Source of the DNA: a virus
DNA: 24,340 nt
Virus record (IMG/VR): IMGVR_UViG_3300046466_000012
Location: 1-24,340 of that record
Strand: one strand, 5' to 3'
Shown: one piece after another, positions 1 through 7,074 of the stretch
How positions within the stretch are numbered: position 1 is the stretch's first letter
Layout of the letters: every line of letters begins with the position of its first letter
Made by a program: the position numbers and the translations under genes
Notes under the pieces: model-generated
Told to the model about the DNA's origin: nothing
The model's input: the letters and a program-made list of their open reading frames with translations, nothing else
Database searches by the model: none

Positions 1-1355
1 TGTATGCAAAAATCTTACACTTAGGTGAAAAGTTTAAAACTTATGCTACAGTATACTTTCCAATGCAATTTGATTTTAGAGGTAGAGCATATTGTGTCCC
101 TGCTTTTCTTAACTATCAATCTATCAACGGTGCAAAAGCATTGTTGTCGTTTGCAAAAGGTAAAGCAATCACAAAAGAAAACAAAGGTGATTTTTGGTTG
201 GCTGTGCATGGAGCTAATATGTATGGAGCAGACAAAATATCATTAGAAGACAGAGTACAATGGGTTGAAGACAATGAAGATTGGATTTTTAAATGTGTTG
301 AAGACCCTTTTACAAATAGACAATGGGAAGACGCAAGTAATGCTTTTCAATTTTTAGCTTGGGCTGAAGAGTGGAAAAGATTTAAAGCTGAAGGTTATGG
401 CTTTGTATCTAACATTGTAGTTAATGTTGATGGCTCTTGTAATGGTTTACAAATTTATTCATTAATGCTTAGAGATGAAAAAGCAGGTGCATTAGTAAAC
501 TTATTGCCAAGTGATAAGCCAAAAGACATTTATCAATTAGTTGCAAATTCTGTAACTGATAAGTTAAAAGAACATGTTAAAGAAGGTAAACCTTACGCTC
601 AGCAATGGCTTGACTATGGAGTTAAGCGTTCAACAACCAAAAGAAGTATTATGACTATCTGTTATGGAAGTACCAGATATTCTTGCACTGACTTTGTAGT
701 TGAAGATTTAACTAAACGTAAAGACAAAGGAGAGGTTCACCCATTTGTTGATGACATGTTTAAACCTGCATCTTATTTAGCTAGTATAATATGGGATAGC
801 ATTGGTGACAATTTAAAATCAGCAAGAGTAGGAATGAAGTTCTTACAGGATATAGCACGTATTGTGTCTAGGTTACAGTTGCCTATACACTGGGTTACGC
901 CTGTTGGCTTTCCAGTATATCAATCATACCCTGAAATGAAGTCTAAAAGAGTTAAGGCTATGTTAATGGGTGAGGTTATTAAACCTCGTATTAATACTGA
1001 AAAAGATACAACAGACAAATTGCGAATGAGTAACGGAGTTGCACCTAATCTGGTTCACTCGGTAGACTCTGCCGCAATGATTGAAACTGTAAATGTTGCA
1101 ATGGATAATGGTATTATTAACTTTTGTAATGTTCACGACTCGTTTGGTACTACTGCGGCTGACGTAGAAGTTCTAAACACAAGTCTCAGAGAAGCGTTTA
1201 TCAATATGTTTACTGAAAATGATATATTAGAAAATTTTAGAAATGATGTATTGAGACAGTTACCTGAGAAATACCATGATAAGTTACCTGAAGTTCCTCA
1301 AAAGGGTAATTTAGATATTAATAAATTGAGGAAAAGTAAGTTCTTTTTTGCATAG
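1..1355 (+). CDS. T7-like single-subunit DNA-directed RNA polymerase, C-terminal part (5' end outside window)
   Basis: Transcribes the phage middle and late genes from phage-specific promoters. The frame is open from base 3 and gives 450 residues; T7 gp1 has 883, so this is the C-terminal half. Seen in order: DFRGRAY near the start (T7 DWRGRVY); NVDGSCNGLQ with the palm Asp (T7 D537) at 429-431; VKRSTTKRSIMTICYGS with the O-helix Lys (K631) at 639-641 and Tyr (Y639) at 663-665; a specificity loop at about 939-998; NLVHSVDSAAM; and FCNVHDSFG with the second catalytic Asp (D812) at 1137-1139. The C-terminus KSKFFFA matches the T7 FAFA foot that reaches the active site. All catalytic residues are present, so the enzyme should be active. 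The Met at 63 is internal, not the start. A putative promoter copy follows the stop codon. Confidence 0.97.
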   Translation, partial: YAKILHLGEKFKTYATVYFPMQFDFRGRAYCVPAFLNYQSINGAKALLSFAKGKAITKENKGDFWLAVHGANMYGADKISLEDRVQWVEDNEDWIFKCVEDPFTNRQWEDASNAFQFLAWAEEWKRFKAEGYGFVSNIVVNVDGSCNGLQIYSLMLRDEKAGALVNLLPSDKPKDIYQLVANSVTDKLKEHVKEGKPYAQQWLDYGVKRSTTKRSIMTICYGSTRYSCTDFVVEDLTKRKDKGEVHPFVDDMFKPASYLASIIWDSIGDNLKSARVGMKFLQDIARIVSRLQLPIHWVTPVGFPVYQSYPEMKSKRVKAMLMGEVIKPRINTEKDTTDKLRMSNGVAPNLVHSVDSAAMIETVNVAMDNGIINFCNVHDSFGTTAADVEVLNTSLREAFINMFTENDILENFRNDVLRQLPEKYHDKLPEVPQKGNLDINKLRKSKFFFA

Positions 1356-1358
1356 GCA

Positions 1359-1382
1359 GAAAAGTACCCCTACTAGACAATA
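1359..1382 (+). promoter_or_regulatory. putative phage RNA polymerase promoter, copy 1 (phi2.5 position)
   Basis: AAAGTACCCCTACTAGACAA starts at 1361, between the RNA polymerase stop and the SSB gene. It shares its core with elements at 11475 and 14419, and in all three the G of TAG is 15 bases after the first A of AAAG. The ACCC..ACTA core resembles the T3 promoter. T7 has phi2.5 at this gene junction. Promoter function, and initiation near the TAGA, are inferences from repetition and position. Confidence 0.65.
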
Positions 1383-1396
1383 AAAAGGAGACATAT

Positions 1397-2011
1397 ATGT
1401 CAAAAAACAATAATGTAAGGATTGTAACACCAGTTGGCGTTAGTCAATACGCATGGCTTACAACCCCTGATACACAATTTGATGCAGATGGTCATTATAA
1501 GACTAATCTTATTGTTAAGTCAGACGAGTCTCAGTCAGTTGTCAAAGCGATTGATAATGAGATGAAGAAAAGTGTTACTCTTGCTAAAGAGAAGACTAAA
1601 GGTAAAGAACCTAAGATGGCTAATCTTCCATACGAGGAAGAAGTTATTGAAGGTAAACCTACTGGGAATCATATCTTCAAGTTTAAGACTAAAGCTAAAA
1701 TCATAACTAGAGATGGAAAAGTTATTCCAAACAAAGTTGCTATCTTTGATAGCTCAGGGAAACCTATGATTGATGCTAATGTTTGGTCAGGTAGTGAAAT
1801 GAAAGTATCAGCAGAGTTGATACCATATTACACTGCAATGGCAGGAGCAGGAGTTAGCCTTAGATTAAGAGCAGTGCAGATAACTAAACTTGTAGAGGGC
1901 GGAGCAGGTAACTCAAAAGGTTATGGCTTTGATGAAGTAAAAGATGGTTACGTTGCACCAGAAGACAAGACATTTGAAAATGAAGTGGCACAATCACAAG
2001 CTGACTTCTAA
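1397..2011 (+). CDS. Single-stranded DNA-binding protein (T7 gp2.5-like)
   Basis: Coats single-stranded DNA at the replication fork and assists recombination and recruitment of the polymerase and helicase. It has 204 residues against 232 in T7 gp2.5. Matching stretches include the N-terminal YAWLTTPDT region (T7 YAYIAKPDY), GHYKTNLIV, the central VAIFDSSGKPM (T7 VVVDSKGKKM) and SAELIPYYTAMAGAGVSLRL (T7 SLVPYKWNTAVGASVKL), all part of the OB fold. The last residue is Phe after Ala-Asp, like the terminal Phe of gp2.5 that contacts gp4 and gp5. The tail is much less acidic than in T7. A strong AAGGAG ribosome site lies shortly before the ATG, downstream of the promoter-like element. The 3' end overlaps the start of the endonuclease gene. 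Confidence 0.92.
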   Translation: MSKNNNVRIVTPVGVSQYAWLTTPDTQFDADGHYKTNLIVKSDESQSVVKAIDNEMKKSVTLAKEKTKGKEPKMANLPYEEEVIEGKPTGNHIFKFKTKAKIITRDGKVIPNKVAIFDSSGKPMIDANVWSGSEMKVSAELIPYYTAMAGAGVSLRLRAVQITKLVEGGAGNSKGYGFDEVKDGYVAPEDKTFENEVAQSQADF

Positions 2012-2387
2012 TCAAGTAGGTCTAAAGTACGGATTTAGGTCAGGCTTAGAGATAGCAATATCAAAAGAGCTTGACTTAAATAAAGTTAAATACGAATTTG
2101 AAACAATTAAATTAAAATACACTGTCCCAGAAAAAGTACACACTTATACTCCTGATTTTTATTTAAAAGAAAAAGAATTTTTTATAGAGACTAAAGGCTT
2201 ATTTACTTCAGCAGATAGAAAAAAAATGAGGTTCATAAAAGAACAACACCCTGAGTTAGACATAAGATTTATCTTTAGCAACAGTAGACAAAAAATTAGT
2301 AAAAAAAGTAAAACAACATACGGAATGTGGTGTGAGAAATATGGTTTTAAATATTCTGACAAACATATTCCTAGAGAATGGTTATGA
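1980..2387 (+). CDS. Endonuclease I, Holliday junction resolvase (T7 gp3-like)
   Basis: Cuts branched DNA such as Holliday junctions and, in T7, helps degrade host DNA to supply nucleotides. From ATG 1980 it has 135 residues (T7: 149). GFRSGLE holds the first catalytic Glu (E24, T7 E20), YTPDF holds D59 (T7 D55) and FFIETKG holds E70 and K72 (T7 E65 and K67), so the PD-(D/E)XK centre is complete. The following EQHPELDIRFIFS and the end IPREWL also match T7. The frame stays open upstream to ATG 1944; I prefer 1980 because the distance to the first catalytic Glu then matches T7. It overlaps the SSB gene by 32 bases in another frame and ends in an ATGA junction with the amidase gene. Confidence 0.92.
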   Translation: MKWHNHKLTSNQVGLKYGFRSGLEIAISKELDLNKVKYEFETIKLKYTVPEKVHTYTPDFYLKEKEFFIETKGLFTSADRKKMRFIKEQHPELDIRFIFSNSRQKISKKSKTTYGMWCEKYGFKYSDKHIPREWL

Positions 2388-2809
2388 GTAATTTGAGAAC
2401 AGAAACAAAATATATAGTTATACACAGTAGTGAGTCTTCTCCAAAAGAAAACTTTGATGTGAATGACATAGATACACAACACCGTAAAGACGGTCTATTT
2501 TCTTGTGCATTTCATAAAATAATTAAAAGAGATGGCACAGTGCAAGACGGTAGAGACATGCAAGTAGCAGGAGCTCATATCGCAGATGGTAATTTAAAAC
2601 TATCTAATAAAAATTCTATCGGTATCTGCCTAGTAGGCGGAAGAACCATAGACAATCAACCTGATTGTAACTTCACGTTCAAACAGTACACCGCTTTGGT
2701 TAAACTTATAAAAGAGTTGAAACAGAAGTACAAGGTTGATGTAGTAGGTCACAGAGATGTGGCTGACTCCGTATCTCCACACTTTGATGTATCAGAGTTG
2801 TTGAGATAG
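2384..2809 (+). CDS. T7 lysozyme-like N-acetylmuramoyl-L-alanine amidase homologue (gp3.5), probably impaired active site
   Basis: In T7 this protein both cleaves the amide bond of peptidoglycan and binds the phage RNA polymerase as an inhibitor. It has 141 residues from ATG 2384 (T7: 151). The fold is clear: YIVIHSSE, FHKIIKRDGTVQDGRD, NSIGICLVGG and GHRDVADSVSPHFD. Zinc ligands H14 (T7 H17) and H123 (H122) are present. The third ligand, T7 C130, is replaced by S131; catalytic T7 K128 is S129; and T7 Y46 is F43. Spacings are identical to T7 (29 residues from the first His to Tyr/Phe, 8 from the second His to Cys/Ser), so the alignment is not in doubt. Catalytic loss with retention of a regulatory or binding role is inferred. 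The start forms an ATGA overlap with the endonuclease gene; an in-frame ATG at 2378 is the alternative. Confidence 0.9.
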   Translation: MSNLRTETKYIVIHSSESSPKENFDVNDIDTQHRKDGLFSCAFHKIIKRDGTVQDGRDMQVAGAHIADGNLKLSNKNSIGICLVGGRTIDNQPDCNFTFKQYTALVKLIKELKQKYKVDVVGHRDVADSVSPHFDVSELLR

Positions 2810-2815
2810 TTTGTT

Positions 2816-2854
2816 AGGTGTAACAGAGAAGCGAGAGTAGATACTGTTACACCT
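2816..2854 (+). promoter_or_regulatory. Stem-loop between amidase and primase-helicase genes
   Basis: A perfect 11-base inverted repeat, AGGTGTAACAG at 2816-2826 and CTGTTACACCT at 2844-2854, encloses a 17-base loop in the only sizeable non-coding gap of the replication block (2810-2889). No T-run follows, so it is not a standard intrinsic terminator. It may be an RNA processing site, as in T7 where RNase III cuts hairpins between genes, or a site that modulates primase-helicase translation. Function is inferred. Confidence 0.55.
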
Positions 2855-2889
2855 TACATTTAACCCAAAACAATAAGGTAAAAAATTTT

Positions 2890-4488
2890 ATGCAAAATAC
2901 AGAAAGTGAGTTTTTATATCATACGTCATGTGATAATTGCTCTTCTTCAGATGCAAATTCTGTTTACTCAGACGGACATGCTTTCTGTTTTTCTTGCAAC
3001 ACAACAACCAAAGGAAACGATTTGAATAACCCAGTATCAACAGAAACCAGTAAAGAATTTATAGAAGGTAGTATTACGGAATTAACAAAACGTAAAATTA
3101 ATTACAACACAGTTCAAAAATTCAATTACCAATCTGGTGCGTGGTTTGGCAGACCTTGTCAAATAGCAAATTACTATAATAAAGATAAAGAATTAATTGC
3201 ACAAAAACTAAGATACCCTGATAAAACTTTTCAGTGGTTAGGTGATGCAAGAGAAGCAGGTTTGTTTGGTCAGCATTTGTGGAGAGACAAAGGCAAGATG
3301 TTGATTGTTACAGAAGGTGAGATAGATGCAATGAGCATATCCGCTATTAATCAAAATAAATTTCCTGTTGTAAGTATTAAGTCAGGAGCTCAAGGAGCTA
3401 AGAGAGATATACAAAGAGAATTAGAATGGGTTGAAGGATTTGATTCTGTTTATTTTTGTTTTGACCAAGACGAACAAGGTAAAAAAGGTGCAATAGAATG
3501 TGCAAAATTACTTACACCTAACAAAGCTAAGATATGTACGTTACCTCTTAAAGATGCAAACGAAATGATACTTGCAAACAAAGTAAAAGAATTAACTGAT
3601 TGTATCTGGTCAAGTAAAGCATACAGACCTGATGGTATTATTTTAGGTGCTGACATTTGGAATGACATACAAACAGAAGACACTTATGTTACAGCACAAT
3701 ATCCATTTGAATGTTTAAATAATAAGACTCATGGATTACGTAAAGGTGAGCTTGTTACAGTTACAGCAGGTAGTGGAGTTGGTAAGTCTAGCTTTTGTAG
3801 ACATGTTGCATTAAGTTTATTAGAACAAAAATATTCTGTAGGTTACATAGCATTAGAAGAGAGTGTTAAAAGAAGTGCACTTGGAATTATGGGTGTGCAT
3901 TTAAAGAAACCATTACATTTAACAAGAGAAGGAATAGATGAAAAACAATTACACACCACGTTTACCTCTACTATTGGTAATGGTAATTTTTATTTATACA
4001 ATCACTTCGGAGCAAGTGCCGCAGATAATTTACTTTCTAAAATAAGATACTTAGCAAAAGCATGTAATGTAGACTGGGTAATACTAGACCATTTACACAT
4101 GGCTTTGTCTGCACTTGGAGATGAACATACAAATGATGAAAGAAAACTTATTGATTATTTTGTAAGTAAATTAAGAACACTTGTAGAAGAGACAGGCATT
4201 GGATTAATTTTAGTTAGTCACTTACGTAGGTCAACAGAAGGTGACAAAGGTTTTGAAGATGGCAAACAAGTTACATTAAGCAGTCTTAGAGGAAGCCAGT
4301 CCATAGCTCAGCTATCTGACATGGTGCTTTCCATGAGTCGTGACTTAAAAGCAGAAAACAATATTGCAAAATTACAAATACTTAAAAATAGATTTTCTGG
4401 TGAGACAGGAAATGCTTGTAGTTTACATTATGATTTAGCAACAGGTTGTTTAGCAGAAGTTAAAACAGAGGTGTTAGATGACTTCTGA
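2890..4488 (+). CDS. DNA primase-helicase (T7 gp4-like)
   Basis: Unwinds DNA as a hexamer and makes RNA primers for the lagging strand. It has 532 residues (T7 gp4A: 566). The N-terminal zinc module has C14, C17, C33 and C36 in FLYHTSCDNC and GHAFCFSC, almost identical to T7. The TOPRIM primase part shows LIVTEGEIDAMS and VYFCFDQDEQG. The RecA-like helicase part has a Walker A motif GSGVGKS at residues 294-300, GYIALEES, the Walker B-like WVILDHLHM, LILVSHLRR and SLRGSQSIAQLSD. The C-terminus EVLDDF keeps the acidic tail and terminal Phe used by T7 gp4 to contact the polymerase. I see no suitable internal Met that would give the short helicase-only form made by T7. It is preceded by a gap holding a stem-loop and overlaps the next small ORF by 11 bases. 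Confidence 0.96.
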   Translation: MQNTESEFLYHTSCDNCSSSDANSVYSDGHAFCFSCNTTTKGNDLNNPVSTETSKEFIEGSITELTKRKINYNTVQKFNYQSGAWFGRPCQIANYYNKDKELIAQKLRYPDKTFQWLGDAREAGLFGQHLWRDKGKMLIVTEGEIDAMSISAINQNKFPVVSIKSGAQGAKRDIQRELEWVEGFDSVYFCFDQDEQGKKGAIECAKLLTPNKAKICTLPLKDANEMILANKVKELTDCIWSSKAYRPDGIILGADIWNDIQTEDTYVTAQYPFECLNNKTHGLRKGELVTVTAGSGVGKSSFCRHVALSLLEQKYSVGYIALEESVKRSALGIMGVHLKKPLHLTREGIDEKQLHTTFTSTIGNGNFYLYNHFGASAADNLLSKIRYLAKACNVDWVILDHLHMALSALGDEHTNDERKLIDYFVSKLRTLVEETGIGLILVSHLRRSTEGDKGFEDGKQVTLSSLRGSQSIAQLSDMVLSMSRDLKAENNIAKLQILKNRFSGETGNACSLHYDLATGCLAEVKTEVLDDF

Positions 4489-4696
4489 TGAGATAAGACT
4501 AAAAAAGAAAATGATGAGTTGGACTATGTATGTCATGGAAGCAGTCAGTAGAGCAAAGAAAACAAAACAGACTGTAACTTTACATGTTGGCAAAGAAAGT
4601 TCAGCTATGTTATTACAAGATGCGTTATTGTCATTAGCTTTTAATGGTGAAGATGCGGCTTGGAATGTTCAAATAGAATCACACACATTACATTAA
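4478..4696 (+). CDS. Small hypothetical protein downstream of primase-helicase
   Basis: I do not recognise this 72-residue protein. It begins inside the last codons of the primase-helicase gene (11-base overlap, so probably coupled translation) and stops one base before the next ORF. The N-terminal part is basic (RLKKKMMSW, SRAKKTKQ) and the rest is mixed and probably helical. No signal peptide, membrane segment or cysteine motif is visible. In T7 this position, between genes 4 and 5, also holds several small dispensable genes, so an accessory replication or host-takeover role is possible, but the sequence does not show it. Confidence 0.7.
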   Translation: MTSDEIRLKKKMMSWTMYVMEAVSRAKKTKQTVTLHVGKESSAMLLQDALLSLAFNGEDAAWNVQIESHTLH

Positions 4697-4697
4697 C

Positions 4698-4982
4698 ATG
4701 AAACCATTACCACAAGTTACAAAGAAAATACTTAAAGCAGACTATGTGCAATTAACATGGAGTGATATAAACTCTGACAGCTCATGGAAAAATTTAAAGG
4801 ACGCTATGAAAAGTACACCAACAATTTGTATATCAACAGGTTGGTTAATTAAAAAAGATTTAAACGTGCATATCATAGTTGCTGATGTAAATTTTGAAGA
4901 TGATGGTTCTTTAGGAGATGTTGGTAACATAACCACAATACCATCAAGCAACATATTAAAAATAAAGAAGATTATATTATGA
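4698..4982 (+). CDS. Small hypothetical protein upstream of DNA polymerase
   Basis: This 94-residue protein is not recognised. It has a basic start (KPLPQVTKKILKADY), a central STGWLIKKD segment followed by a probable beta strand (VHIIVADVNF), and an acidic patch FEDDGS. The pattern looks like a small soluble alpha/beta protein without membrane segments or metal sites. It begins just after the preceding small ORF and ends in an ATGA overlap with the DNA polymerase gene, so it is probably translated together with the polymerase. Coding status rests on this tight packing and an uninterrupted frame. Confidence 0.75.
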   Translation: MKPLPQVTKKILKADYVQLTWSDINSDSSWKNLKDAMKSTPTICISTGWLIKKDLNVHIIVADVNFEDDGSLGDVGNITTIPSSNILKIKKIIL

Positions 4983-6676
4983 GATATTGTTTTGACATAG
5001 AAACAGATGGATTTTTAGATACAGCAACTAAAGTGCATTGTATTATATTAAAAAATATAGATACAAATGAAATACTACATCTTAACAACGCACAAGCTGT
5101 AAAGAAATTAGAAGAAGCAGAATTAATTATTGGTCACAACATCATTAAGTTTGACATACCAGTTCTTAGAAAGTTTTATAATTTAAAATCAAAAGCAAAA
5201 GTTTTTGATACTATAGTAGCAACAAGATTGTTATTCCCTGATATTAAAGACCAAGATTTTAAACATAAGAATTTTCCAAAAGACTGTATTGGCAGACACA
5301 GCTTAAAGGCGTGGGGTAACAGGGTGGGCGAATATAAAGAACAGTTTGATACAGATTGGAAAGAATTTAGTGTGGGTATGCTAGAATATTGTATTCAAGA
5401 TGTTCATGTTACTCACACTTTATTCAATGTTATTGAGAAAAAACAATACTCACAACAAGCAATGGATTTAGAACACAATGTTGCAGAGATTATATTTCAA
5501 CAAGAACAATATGGTTTTACTTTTAATAAAGAGAAAGCCCAACAGTTATATACAAAGTTAAACAGTAGAAGATTAGAGCTAGAAGAACAATTACAAAAAA
5601 TCTTTTTACCTATTACTGAGCACAGAGTGTCAGAAAAAACAGGTAAACAATTAAAAGATAGAGTAACTGTATTCAATCCTAGTTCACGTCATCACATAGC
5701 ACAAAGATTAAAAGACAAGTATGGTTGGGAAGCTAAAGAATTTACTAATGATGGTAAACCAAAACTAGATGATACTGTATTAAGTAAATTAGAATATCCT
5801 GAAGCAAAAGTATTGTGTGAGCATTTTTTATTAGATAAAAGAATTGCACAATTAGCTACAGGTACACAAGCATGGTTAAAACATGAGAAGAATAATAAAA
5901 TACATGGCACTTGTAATACTAATTCTACGGTAACTGCTAGAGCGAGTCACTCGTTTCCAAACCTAGCACAAATTCCAAGTGTGTCTGTACCTTTTGGTAA
6001 AGAATGTAGAAGTTTATTTACTGTACCTACTGGTAAAAAATTAGTTGGTATAGATATATCAGGATTAGAAGTTAGAATGTTAGCTCACTTTATGTCTAAG
6101 TATGACAATGGAGATTATTCTAAAGTTGTATTAGAAGGTGATATACATACAGAGACACAGAATCTTGCAGGTTTAGACTCAAGAGATTTAGCAAAAAGAT
6201 TTTACTATTGCTTTTTATATGGTGGTGGTGTCAAACGAATAGCTGAAGTAACTGGTAAAAAAGTTGGTGAAGCATCTAAGATTAAAAAAAGATTCTTAAA
6301 TAATTTACCTGCTCTTAGTAAACTTATAGAGCAAGTACAATTAGCATCAGAGCGTGGTCACTTACTTGGTCTTGATAAAAGACAGATAAAAGTAAGGTCA
6401 GCCCATGCCGCACTCAACACACTTTTACAGAGCTCAGGAGCTTTAGTGTGTAAACAGTGGTTAGTTGAGTTTAATAAATTAGTTAAGGATATTCCTGAAA
6501 CTCAGCAGGTTGTCTGGGTGCATGACGAAATACAAGTTGAGTGTCTTGAAAAAGATGCAGAGACTATTGGTAAGTTAGCCGTTGAAGCAATACAAAAAAC
6601 AGGTGAACACTTCCAATTAAGATTACCATTAACAGGCGAATATAAAATAGGAGATGATTGGAGTGGAACACATTAA
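4979..6676 (+). CDS. Family A DNA polymerase (T7 gp5-like), short form without full thioredoxin-binding insertion
   Basis: Replicates the phage genome. It has 565 residues (T7 gp5: 704). The N-terminal 3'-5' exonuclease domain keeps all four metal-binding acids: D6 and E8 in FDIETDG, D59 in KFDIPVL and D141 in QDVHVTH. The polymerase domain shows VTARASHSFPNLAQIPS, motif A GIDISGLEVR (Asp 359), the fingers helix RDLAKRFYYCFLYG (Arg, Lys and Tyr as in T7 R518, K522, Y526), VRSAHAALNTLLQSSGAL, and motif C WVHDEIQVE (H515, D516, E517). The loss relative to T7 is mainly between SRRLELEEQLQKIF and VFNPSSRHHI, where T7 carries its roughly 76-residue thioredoxin-binding loop; only about 22 residues are found here. 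The gene has an ATGA overlap upstream and a TAATG junction downstream. Confidence 0.96.
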   Translation: MRYCFDIETDGFLDTATKVHCIILKNIDTNEILHLNNAQAVKKLEEAELIIGHNIIKFDIPVLRKFYNLKSKAKVFDTIVATRLLFPDIKDQDFKHKNFPKDCIGRHSLKAWGNRVGEYKEQFDTDWKEFSVGMLEYCIQDVHVTHTLFNVIEKKQYSQQAMDLEHNVAEIIFQQEQYGFTFNKEKAQQLYTKLNSRRLELEEQLQKIFLPITEHRVSEKTGKQLKDRVTVFNPSSRHHIAQRLKDKYGWEAKEFTNDGKPKLDDTVLSKLEYPEAKVLCEHFLLDKRIAQLATGTQAWLKHEKNNKIHGTCNTNSTVTARASHSFPNLAQIPSVSVPFGKECRSLFTVPTGKKLVGIDISGLEVRMLAHFMSKYDNGDYSKVVLEGDIHTETQNLAGLDSRDLAKRFYYCFLYGGGVKRIAEVTGKKVGEASKIKKRFLNNLPALSKLIEQVQLASERGHLLGLDKRQIKVRSAHAALNTLLQSSGALVCKQWLVEFNKLVKDIPETQQVVWVHDEIQVECLEKDAETIGKLAVEAIQKTGEHFQLRLPLTGEYKIGDDWSGTH

Positions 6677-7074
6677 TGAAAAATAATAAATTTGATATAG
6701 ATTTAAAGTATGGTCAAGATAGAGAAAACAGAATAGAAAAAATACTTAAAGAAGGTAAACTAGAAGTTAAGACTGAGAGAGACTGGTGGTTTAAGAGTGG
6801 TAACATTGCAATAGAAATAGAATGTAATGGTAAACCTTCAGGAGTTATGGCAACTAAGTCTGACTACTGGGTTCATATATTAGCTGATGGAGACAATGAT
6901 TATTGTAGACTAATATTTGATACACGTACTGTTAAAAAACTTGCTAGAAAATATATTAGTAAAATTAAAAATGTTGGTGATGGGTTTAGAAGTAAATGTG
7001 TAATGATACCTTTAGCTGAAATATTCTTAGCAAAAAATTTAGATGCAAATAAAACAAAAGGAAATAGTAAATGA
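6676..7074 (+). CDS. Small phage protein, possible PD-(D/E)XK-type nuclease
   Basis: The protein has 132 residues from ATG 6676, which overlaps the polymerase stop codon (TAATG). The frame also opens at 6658, but that start lies deep inside the polymerase gene. Visible pattern: a conserved-looking N-terminal helix with E17 (YGQDRENRIEKIL), then LEVKTERDWW with an ExK triad E30-V31-K32, then a strand NIAIEIECNGKPSG and SDYWVHIL. This helix, ExK strand and following strand resemble small PD-(D/E)XK nucleases and Holliday-resolvase-like folds, and its position between polymerase and exonuclease genes fits DNA metabolism. A clear second acidic residue just before ExK is not seen, so catalysis is uncertain. 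It ends in an ATGA overlap with the exonuclease gene. Confidence 0.7.
   Translation: MKNNKFDIDLKYGQDRENRIEKILKEGKLEVKTERDWWFKSGNIAIEIECNGKPSGVMATKSDYWVHILADGDNDYCRLIFDTRTVKKLARKYISKIKNVGDGFRSKCVMIPLAEIFLAKNLDANKTKGNSK

Noticed and set aside
63-65. ATG at 63 as the RNA polymerase start
   Set aside because: The frame is open to the window edge, and the residues before it (TYATVYFP) match the T7 polymerase just before the DWRGR motif, so this Met is internal.
301-326. GACCCTTTTACAAATAGAC, resembling promoter copy 2
   Set aside because: Spacing differs by several bases and AAAGT is absent; it is inside the RNA polymerase gene and probably chance in an AT-rich sequence.
1944-1946. ATG at 1944 as the endonuclease start
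   Set aside because: It adds 12 residues with no match to T7 gp3 and deepens the overlap with the SSB gene; 1980 better fits the distance to the first catalytic Glu. Not fully excluded.
2024-2039. AAAGTACGGATTTAGG, resembling the promoter element
   Set aside because: The C-run is missing and the spacing to TAG is one base short; it lies in endonuclease coding sequence.
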